NCBI GenBank assembly: GCA_050246475.1
Contig: JBFWVZ010000003.1
Span: 372,001-436,000 of the forward strand
Length of the DNA: 64,000 nt
Direction: 5' to 3'
Source: CADEEL01 sp050246475
GTDB taxonomy: Bacteria; Pseudomonadota; Alphaproteobacteria; Caulobacterales; Aquidulcibacteraceae
This document shows, piece after piece, positions 57,997 through 64,000 of the stretch (the first letter of the stretch is position 1; the number at the start of each line of letters is the position of its first letter). Under the pieces are notes generated by a model. It worked only from the letters and a program-made list of their open reading frames with translations. It ran no database searches and was not told where the DNA came from. The position numbers and the translations under genes are program-made.

Positions 57997-58601
57997 CAGG
58001 CGGCCTCGCGCGCGGGTTCGAGGCCAAGCGCGCGCTCGACGCGCCCGATCCAATGCGTCACTTGCGGAAACTCATCGAGATCGAAGCCGCCGTCGCGCGC
58101 CACGCGCGTGTAGGCGACGAGCGCGATGTCGGCGAGCGAGAGCCCGTCGCCGACGAACCAATCGCGCGTCAGCAGATGCAGCTCCATCACGCCCAGCGCG
58201 CGCCGCCCTTTCGCCAGCAGCTCTGGATCGATCTCCTCGTCGCTCTTCTTGAGGAACGCTTTTTGAAACCGGCGCGTCGCGATCGCTGGTTCGTGCGAAT
58301 ATTGCTCCCAGAACAGCCATTCGTACATCTTCGCCCGCTCGTACGGATCGTTCGGGATGAGGTCCGATCCTTCCGCAATATGGAGAATGATCGCGTTCGA
58401 TTGCGCGAGCGCGCGCCCATCCGGAAAGACGACGCAGGGTACTTGGCCCGCCGGATTGATCTTCAGGAACTCCTCCGTCCGCGTTTCGCGGGCGAGCACG
58501 CTTGTATCAATCCAGCGGAACGGCACGCCCAAGCGCTCAGCCACCCAACGCACCTTGAGGCAATTGCCGCTGACGTTGTCGCCGTAGACGAGGAGCGTCA
58601 T
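57996..58601 (-). CDS. glutathione S-transferase
   Basis: 201 residues from ATG 58601 (ATGA with DUF2849). The thioredoxin-like N-domain (VYGDNVSGNCLKVRWVAERLGV, NPAGQVPCVVFPDGRALAQSNAII) and the helical C-domain (about 85-201) are present. The site near the start reads SGNCLK, with a serine or cysteine candidate for the catalytic residue. Its place inside the sulfite reduction operon is not standard and suggests a role in sulfide, persulfide or glutathione-linked chemistry, though this is inference. Confidence 0.88.
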   Translation of the reverse strand: MTLLVYGDNVSGNCLKVRWVAERLGVPFRWIDTSVLARETRTEEFLKINPAGQVPCVVFPDGRALAQSNAIILHIAEGSDLIPNDPYERAKMYEWLFWEQYSHEPAIATRRFQKAFLKKSDEEIDPELLAKGRRALGVMELHLLTRDWFVGDGLSLADIALVAYTRVARDGGFDLDEFPQVTHWIGRVERALGLEPAREAA

Positions 58602-58885
58602 GACGCGTGCTCCGCCCGCTTGCCGAAGCCGGGATGCACTGTGGGGCCCTCGGCGCGGATCGTCTCCCGCACGCGTTCGCGCGCGATTGGCTTTCCCGCC
58701 TCATCCAGCGGCACAAGGTAGGGATGGATTACGGCCGTCTCAGATTGCTCGGCCTGCTTCAGCGCCGCATCCGCCGCCGCATCGTCGAGGCGCGCCGCAT
58801 CCGCGATCAGCGAAACCCAGCGATCGTTCGCCGCGAGATAGATCACCTCGCCCGTCTTGAGATCGTGCGCCGTCAGCACCTTCAC
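58598..58885 (-). CDS. DUF2849 domain protein
   Basis: 95 residues from a GTG at 58885, part of a GTGA overlap with the cysG stop; no ATG fits. VKVLTAHDLKTGEVIYLAANDRWV, AVIHPYLVPLDEAGKPIARERVRETIRAEGPTVHPGFGKR is the DUF2849 pattern, a small soluble protein regularly encoded between cysG and the sulfite reductase in alphaproteobacteria. The function is unknown; position suggests a helper of siroheme insertion or sulfite reduction. Confidence 0.92.
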   Translation of the reverse strand: MKVLTAHDLKTGEVIYLAANDRWVSLIADAARLDDAAADAALKQAEQSETAVIHPYLVPLDEAGKPIARERVRETIRAEGPTVHPGFGKRAEHAS

Positions 58886-60207
58886 GCCGCATCCTCCAGC
58901 GCGAGAGGCAGCAGATCCGCGAGCGCGGCGACTTCGCCGATGATAAGCAGCGCGGGGCCGAGGATGCCGGCTTCTTCGATGAGCGACGACAATGCGCCAA
59001 GACTCCCACGCACGCGCTTCATCTTCGGCGTCGTGCCGTTCTCGATCACAAGCACCGGCGTCGATGCCGCGCGCCCCGCCGCGATCAGGTTCGTGCTGGT
59101 GTGCGCGGCGGTGTCCACGCCCATGTAAACGACGACCGTTTGCTTCGCGTTGGCGAGCGCGGCCCAATCCAAATCCGGCGCGCCGTCCTTCGCGTGGCCC
59201 GTCACGAACGTCACCGCCTGCGCGTGATCGCGGTGCGTGAGCGGGACGCCCGCCTCCGCCGCGCACCCGAGCGCGGCGGTGATGCCCGGCACGACATGCG
59301 CCTCGACGCCCGCGGCCTTGAGCGCCTGCAATTCTTCGCCGCCGCGCCCGAACACAAACGGATCGCCGCCCTTCAAACGCACCACGCGGCGCCCCTTGCG
59401 CGCTTCTTCGATCATGCGCGCTTCGATCTCGCGCTGCGGCACGGCGTGGTCGCCCCGCGCCTTGCCGACGAAGTGCCGCTCCGCATCGCGGCGGATGAGA
59501 TCGAGCACACGCGGGTCCACCAGCTTGTCATGGAAGACGACATCGGCGTCTTGCAGCACGCGCAGCGCCTTGAGCGTCAAAAGCTCCGGATCGCCCGGGC
59601 CGGCGCCGACGAGATGCACCACGCCCTCTGCGCGCGTCTCGCCCGCGAGCACGCGCTCCGCCAGCGCCTCGGCGCGATCGATGTCACCCGTCAGCGCCGT
59701 TTCACCCGCCGCGCCGCGCAGGATCGCCTCCCATGCGCGCCGCCGGCCTTCGAAGTTCGAGCGCTTCGCAAGCACCCGCGCCCGGATCCGCCGCGCGAAC
59801 TCAGCAACGTGTCCGTAAGCCGTCGGCACGATCGCTTCGATCCGCGCGCGCAGATCGCGCGCCAGCGTGGGCGCTGCGCCCGACGTGGAGACGCCGATGA
59901 CGAGTTCGCCCCGATCCACGATTGCCGGGGTGTAAAAGTCCGAAGCCGCCGGCTCATCCACCACGTTGAGCGGCACGCCCGCCGCCTTCACCGCATCGAT
60001 CGCGGCGTCGCGCAGCTTCGCGTCATCAAACGAAACGAAGGCCAGCGCGAAATTGGAAAGCTCGTGCACGCGCGGCGGCGCCGCAAAGCGCACCACTTGC
60101 GCCGGGCTCTCGGCGAAGAGCCGCACCTTGGCGTCGGCGCCGTGCCCCGTCCCGATGACGGCGATGCGCCGCCCCTCGAGCGGAAAGAACGCTGGAAATG
60201 ATTGCAT
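58882..60207 (-). CDS. cysG: siroheme synthase (trifunctional CysG)
   Basis: 441 residues from ATG 60207. The N-part is a precorrin-2 dehydrogenase/ferrochelatase (IAVIGTGHGADAKVRLF, GVSTSGAAPTLARDLRARIE), the C-part a SAM-dependent uroporphyrinogen III methyltransferase (VHLVGAGPGDPELLTLKALRVLQDADVVFHD, RLKGGDPFVFGRGGEE, VVYMG). It makes the siroheme needed by the downstream sulfite reductase and is the first gene of the operon. Confidence 0.96.
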   Translation of the reverse strand: MQSFPAFFPLEGRRIAVIGTGHGADAKVRLFAESPAQVVRFAAPPRVHELSNFALAFVSFDDAKLRDAAIDAVKAAGVPLNVVDEPAASDFYTPAIVDRGELVIGVSTSGAAPTLARDLRARIEAIVPTAYGHVAEFARRIRARVLAKRSNFEGRRRAWEAILRGAAGETALTGDIDRAEALAERVLAGETRAEGVVHLVGAGPGDPELLTLKALRVLQDADVVFHDKLVDPRVLDLIRRDAERHFVGKARGDHAVPQREIEARMIEEARKGRRVVRLKGGDPFVFGRGGEELQALKAAGVEAHVVPGITAALGCAAEAGVPLTHRDHAQAVTFVTGHAKDGAPDLDWAALANAKQTVVVYMGVDTAAHTSTNLIAAGRAASTPVLVIENGTTPKMKRVRGSLGALSSLIEEAGILGPALLIIGEVAALADLLPLALEDAA

Positions 60208-60437
60208 GGCGGGCAGCCTGAATTGTCTGCAAGCAAGGTATGGAGCCGCCCTGGCACCCGCCCGCCCGTTTTGGTGAAGCCGTCAGGAGCCGGGCTAAAG
60301 CGTTAACCATGCACAGATCAAGGTTTTGCCATTCGGGCCGCTCGTCGCCGCGCCCTTGCCCCCGGCGCCCCCATCCGCAAAGGTCCGCGCCAATTGATGG
60401 CCCGGGCAGAAGCGGGCCCACGAGCGATGGGGTTTCT
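60208..60437. other. divergent intergenic region cysG / M3 peptidase
   Basis: This 230-nt gap must hold the promoters of the sulfate operon (minus) and of the M3 peptidase gene (plus). On the minus strand TTGCTTGCAGACAATTCAGG close to cysG is a possible core promoter. I looked for a SAM-, cobalamin- or cysteine-related leader and saw no convincing riboswitch core or attenuator. No open reading frame of note is present. Confidence 0.4.
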
Positions 60438-62621
60438 ATGCGTAAGACATTGGCCGCCGCCCTTCTGGGCGCTGCGCTTTCGCTTTCCGCCTGCACGACG
60501 ACGAGCACGCCCGGCGCGACGTCGCCCGCCTATCAAGCCGCCCAAACCGAGGTTCAGCGCTTGACCGCCCTCGCCAATGAGAACGTCCTCCTCGCGGGCT
60601 GGACCGGCCCGCACGGCGGCGCCCCGCCCTGGAACGAGGCCCAGCCCGCGCGCTTCCCCGCCGCGTTCGAAACGGGCGTGGCGCTCCGCCAGGCCGAGAT
60701 CGACGCGATCGTCGCTAATCCCGCCGCTCCGACTTTCGACAACACGATCGGCGCGCTCGAAAACGCGGGCCGGCATTTGGGCCGCGCGCGGCTCATGTTC
60801 TTCGGCGTGCTGACGGAAAATGTCACCACACCGGAAATCCAAGGCATTGAGCGCGAATGGTCCCCGCGCCTCGACGCCGCCGATGACGCGATTTCCTTCA
60901 ACCGCGCGCTCTATGCGCGCATCGACGCCCTCTACCAAGCGCGCGCCAACCAGAATTTGAGCGCCGAACAGCTCCGCCTGCTCACCCGCACGCGTGACGC
61001 CTACATCCGCCGCGGCGCGGCGCTCGAAGCGGCGCCGCAAGCGCGCCTGGGCGAGATCAATCAGCGTCTCTCCGTGCTCTTCACCGATTTCAACGCGCGC
61101 GTGCTCGCCGATGAGAACACCGCCATTTTCATCACCAACGCGCGCGATCTTGAGGGCATCCCGGACTCGATGCGCGCCTCTTACGCCGCCGCCGCAGCCG
61201 AGCGCGGCCGCGAGGGGCAGTGGGCGATCGTCAACACGCGCTCCAGCGTCGATCCATTCCTCACGTTCGCGGCGAACCGCGATCTGCGCCGCCAAGTTTG
61301 GCTCGCCTTCAAGAACAGGGGCGACAACGGCGACGCCAATGACACCAACGCCATCATCGCCGAAATCATGCGCCTGCGGGCCGAGCGCGCCCAACTCCTG
61401 GGCTTCGCCACGCACGCGCATTACCGCATGGCCGACACGATGGCCGTCGATCCCGCACGCGCGCAGGAGCTGATGATGCGCGTGTGGCGCCCCGCCGTCG
61501 CGCGCGTCCGCCAGGAGGTGGCCGACATGCAGGCCATCGCCAACCGCGACCGCGCCGGCATCACCATCGAGCCGTGGGACTATCTCTATTACGCCGAGCG
61601 CGTCCGGCGCGACCGCTACAATCTCGATCAGAACGAGCTGCGCCCGTATTTCGAGCTCAACCGCATGGTCGAAGCGGCCTTCTACATGGCCAATCAGCTT
61701 TACGGCCTCACCTTCACCGAGATCACCGGCCAGGTGCCCGTGTTCGAGCCGAACGTCCGCGTCTGGGAAGTGCGCGACGAAGCCACCGGCGCGTATCGCG
61801 GCCTCTTCTACGGCGATAATTTCGCCCGCACCGGCAAGCGCTCGGGCGCGTGGGCGCAGGGCTATCGCGGCCATGAGACGTTCACCGGAACGAACGTCAC
61901 GCCGATCACCTCCAACAACAACAATTTCGTGCGCGGCGCGCCGGGCGAGCCCGTGCTCATTTCGTTGGACGACGCTGAAACGCTCTTCCATGAGTTCGGG
62001 CACGCGCTGCACGGCCTGCTTTCGGAGGTCAACTATCCCGGCCTCTCCACGACGCCGCGCGATTTCGTCGAGTATCCGAGCCAGGTGCACGAGCATTGGG
62101 TGCTCTCGCGCCCGATCCTCGATCGCTTCGCGCGCCACTATCAGACGAACGAACCGATGCCGGCGGAGCTGGTCGAGCGCGTGCGCAACGCGGCAACCTT
62201 CAATCAGGGCTATGCGACGGTCGAATATCTCTCCGCGGCGCTCGTCGATATGGAGATGCACCTCGTCCCGGACGGCAATGTCGATGCGGACCGCTTCGAA
62301 CGTGAGACGCTCGAACGCCTTGGCATGCCGCGCGAGATCGCGCTGCGGCACCGCCTGCCGCACTTCCTGCATCTCTTCTCCAGCGACTCCTATTCGGCCG
62401 GATATTACTCGTACCTCTGGTCCGAGACGATGGACGCCGACACGTGGGAGATGTTCGAGGCGTCGGGCAACGTGTTCGATCCAACGGTCGCGGCGGGCAT
62501 GCGCCGCTACATCCTGGCGCCTGGCAACACGACGGATCGCTCCGAAGCCTACCGCCAATTCCGCGGCCGCGATCCGGACGTGAACGCGCTGCTGCGCGTC
62601 CGGGGCTTCCCAACGGAGTAG
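60438..62621 (+). CDS. M3 family oligopeptidase (Dcp-like), lipoprotein
   Basis: 727 residues from ATG 60438 (MRKTLAAALLGAALSLSAC): a lipoprotein signal with Cys19, so the enzyme is anchored in the envelope, while E. coli Dcp and OpdA are not lipoproteins. The zinc site is HEFGHALHGLLSEV (about 519-532) with the third Glu in DFVEYPSQVHEHWVL, as in peptidyl-dipeptidase Dcp. It trims short peptides, possibly for nutrition or envelope peptide turnover. Confidence 0.93.
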   Translation: MRKTLAAALLGAALSLSACTTTSTPGATSPAYQAAQTEVQRLTALANENVLLAGWTGPHGGAPPWNEAQPARFPAAFETGVALRQAEIDAIVANPAAPTFDNTIGALENAGRHLGRARLMFFGVLTENVTTPEIQGIEREWSPRLDAADDAISFNRALYARIDALYQARANQNLSAEQLRLLTRTRDAYIRRGAALEAAPQARLGEINQRLSVLFTDFNARVLADENTAIFITNARDLEGIPDSMRASYAAAAAERGREGQWAIVNTRSSVDPFLTFAANRDLRRQVWLAFKNRGDNGDANDTNAIIAEIMRLRAERAQLLGFATHAHYRMADTMAVDPARAQELMMRVWRPAVARVRQEVADMQAIANRDRAGITIEPWDYLYYAERVRRDRYNLDQNELRPYFELNRMVEAAFYMANQLYGLTFTEITGQVPVFEPNVRVWEVRDEATGAYRGLFYGDNFARTGKRSGAWAQGYRGHETFTGTNVTPITSNNNNFVRGAPGEPVLISLDDAETLFHEFGHALHGLLSEVNYPGLSTTPRDFVEYPSQVHEHWVLSRPILDRFARHYQTNEPMPAELVERVRNAATFNQGYATVEYLSAALVDMEMHLVPDGNVDADRFERETLERLGMPREIALRHRLPHFLHLFSSDSYSAGYYSYLWSETMDADTWEMFEASGNVFDPTVAAGMRRYILAPGNTTDRSEAYRQFRGRDPDVNALLRVRGFPTE

Positions 62622-62650
62622 CCACGACAAAACCGTCCGCACACGCTATG

Positions 62651-62680
62651 CTTGCGCGCCTCGCTTGAGGCGCGTGCAAG
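62651..62680. terminator. hairpin after the M3 peptidase gene
   Basis: CTTGCGCGCCTC and GAGGCGCGTGCAAG form a strong stem of about 12 bp with one bulged T and a GCTT loop, 29 nt after the M3 stop and 10 nt before the GTG of the cyclase gene. No T-run follows. It may end the upstream transcript or expose and hide the downstream ribosome binding site (AAGGGG). Confidence 0.45.
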
Positions 62681-62689
62681 GGGCATGAC

Positions 62690-64000
62690 GTGGCCAGCCC
62701 ACGATCGGAGCGGCGCCTTGCGGCCATCCTCGCCGCCGATGTGGCGGGCTATAGCCGCATGGTCGCGGAAGACGAGAGCGCGGCGCTCCAGCGCTTCCGC
62801 GCGCACCTCGACGAGCTGATCGAGCCATCCGTCAGCGTGCGGGGCGGGCGCATCATCAAGACGATGGGCGACGGCCTGCTCGTTCAGTTCGCCAGTGCCG
62901 TCGAGGCGCTGCAATGCGCGATCGACATCCAGCGTGGCTTGAGCGCGCGCAACGCCGCCGCGCCCGAAAGCGCGCGCATGGAGTTCCGCATGGGGCTCCA
63001 CGCAGGCGATGTCGTGGTGGAGGACGGCGATGTGTTCGGCGCCGACGTAACGGTCGCGTGCCGGCTGCAGGAGCTTTCCCCGCCCGGCGGCATCTGGATC
63101 TCAGCGCGGGTGCGCGAGGATGCGCAGGGCCGCGTCTCCGCCGCGTTCGAGGACGCGGGCGAGCGGCGATTGAAGAACATCGACCGCCCCGTGCGTGTGT
63201 TCAGCGTGCGGCGCGATTGGCCTCAAGCGCCGGCGCCGCCGCAACAGCCCGAGCGCGCGTCGATCGCCGTGCTGCCGTTCCAGAACATGAGCGGCGATCC
63301 GGATCAGGATTATTTCGCCGATGGCGTCAGCGAGGACATCATCACCGCGCTTTCGCGCTGGAAATGGTTCTTCGTCATCGCGCGCAATTCGAGCTTCATC
63401 TATCGCGGCCGCGCGGTCGACGTGAAGCAGGTCGGCCGCGAGCTGGGCGTGCGCTACGTGCTCGAGGGCAGCGTGCGCAAAGCGGGCGCCCGCGTGCGGA
63501 TCGTGGCGCAGCTGATCGACGCCGCGACCGCCGCCCATGTCTGGTCGGATTCGTTCGACCGCGACGTGAGCGACATGTTCGCGCTGCAGGACGAGATCAC
63601 AGAGCACGTCGTCACCGCGATCGAGCCTGCGATGCTGCATCAGGAATCGAGCCGCGTGGCCCGCAAAAGCGCCGCCGACCTCACCGCGTTCGATTGCTTC
63701 CAGCGCGGCATGTGGCGGCTCAACAAGCTGACGCGCGCGGATTTCGATGAGGCCAAGGCGCTCTTCGAAGAAGCCATCGCGCGCGATCCGGAATCGCCGC
63801 TGGGGCACACCGGGCTCTCGCGCATTCTCTACGGCATGGTGATGCAGGGCTGGTCCTCAGCGCCCTACCGCGATCTCATCGACGCGAAGAACGCCGCGCT
63901 CACCGCCATCAGTCTCGATCCGCGCGACGCGCACGCCCATTTCGCGCTCTCCGGCGCGCTCCTCCATCTCGGGCGCCAGAGCGAAGCCCTGGAGGAAGCC
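62690..64000 (+). CDS. class III adenylate/guanylate cyclase with TPR region (partial)
   Basis: The first 437 codons of a longer gene, from a GTG at 62690 behind AAGGGG; the window ends it. The catalytic domain (about 8-175) has LAAILAADVAGYSRMVAEDE (metal-binding Asp), IIKTMGDGLLVQF and FRMGLHAGDVVVEDGDVFG. Next comes a TolB/FlgO-like segment (about 188-290: SIAVLPFQNMSGDPDQDYFADGVSEDI) and then TPR helices to the edge. This architecture is common in rhizobia and relatives and usually makes cAMP in a cytosolic soluble protein. The substrate-specifying residues were not assessed. Confidence 0.9.
   Translation, partial: MASPRSERRLAAILAADVAGYSRMVAEDESAALQRFRAHLDELIEPSVSVRGGRIIKTMGDGLLVQFASAVEALQCAIDIQRGLSARNAAAPESARMEFRMGLHAGDVVVEDGDVFGADVTVACRLQELSPPGGIWISARVREDAQGRVSAAFEDAGERRLKNIDRPVRVFSVRRDWPQAPAPPQQPERASIAVLPFQNMSGDPDQDYFADGVSEDIITALSRWKWFFVIARNSSFIYRGRAVDVKQVGRELGVRYVLEGSVRKAGARVRIVAQLIDAATAAHVWSDSFDRDVSDMFALQDEITEHVVTAIEPAMLHQESSRVARKSAADLTAFDCFQRGMWRLNKLTRADFDEAKALFEEAIARDPESPLGHTGLSRILYGMVMQGWSSAPYRDLIDAKNAALTAISLDPRDAHAHFALSGALLHLGRQSEALEEA

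Noticed and set aside
60208..60437. SAM or cobalamin riboswitch ahead of the cysG operon
   Set aside because: No conserved core or matching stems could be found by eye.
60318..62642. Long open frame (774 codons) on the minus strand opposite the M3 peptidase
   Set aside because: It is antisense to a gene with an intact HEFGH site and signal peptide; its product is Arg/Glu/Ala-rich without motifs, a usual by-product of high GC at third codon positions.

Overview
The window is high-GC, gene-dense DNA from an alphaproteobacterium. A Caulobacterales/Hyphomonadaceae-type organism is my best guess, not proven. The support is: the conserved run murA-DUF2948-hisD-UPF0262-phosphatase-infA-maf-RNase G-yacG; a DUF2336 protein; the APS-reductase/DUF934/DUF2849 type of sulfate assimilation operon; a tRNA-His that has A73 and lacks the extra G-1; and a GGAAC-N17-CGTT promoter of the EcfG general stress type. 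It looks like ordinary chromosome. I see no transposase, integrase, phage gene or CRISPR array. Genes are packed tightly, with many ATGA/GTGA/TGATG overlaps and several convergent pairs that share a 4-nt stop-stop overlap.

Layout. 1-7.1 kb: a NUDIX hydrolase, a degenerate EAL-like protein, a hairpin-rich intergenic repeat, a DUF2336 protein, a CoA-transferase, a lytic transglycosylase-like protein, an alpha/beta hydrolase, a DUF4287/DUF5655 protein and an M23-type protein. 7.2-14.7 kb: a co-directional minus-strand train that runs ATP-grasp ligase, FolC-like ligase, patatin phospholipase, SLOG-fold protein, DAO-type oxidoreductase, acyl-CoA dehydrogenase, lipoprotein and hotdog protein. 14.7-18.6 kb: tRNA-His, an M48 protease, tRNA-Phe, a metallophosphoesterase and a serine hydrolase. 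18.6-28.8 kb: a DHA2 transporter, a phytoene-dehydrogenase-like oxidoreductase, a fused 5-oxoprolinase/hydantoinase and a DUF969-DUF979-DUF2891 operon, which together may form a 5-oxoproline (pyroglutamate) uptake and use locus.

28.9-36.8 kb: a proline-rich membrane-anchored protein behind an EcfG-type promoter, a single-chain biotin-dependent acyl-CoA carboxylase joined to an AsmA protein, and a His-rich CobW-family metallochaperone translationally coupled to a WD40 protein. 36.8-43.7 kb: the conserved housekeeping cluster with a short-chain dehydrogenase inserted. 43.8-48.2 kb: a small protein, tRNA-Thr, a DUF1643 gene lying exactly between two 15-bp direct repeats, and a TetR-HlyD-ABC efflux operon with a near-perfect palindromic operator. 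48.3-54.1 kb: the tamA-tamB pair. 54.1-60.2 kb: a TauE/SafE permease and the sulfate/sulfite reduction operon cysG-DUF2849-GST-sulfite reductase-DUF934-cysH. 60.4-64 kb: an M3 oligopeptidase lipoprotein and the start of a class III cyclase/TPR protein cut by the window edge.

Points most worth a second look: the GTGA-coupled patatin-SLOG pair, a possible nucleotide-signalled lipase module; the DUF1643 gene that appears to be a minimal inserted cassette; the oxoprolinase-DUF969-DUF979-DUF2891 neighbourhood; and the ATP-grasp/FolC-like ligase pair. All functions are read from sequence motifs and remembered family features; no database search was run.
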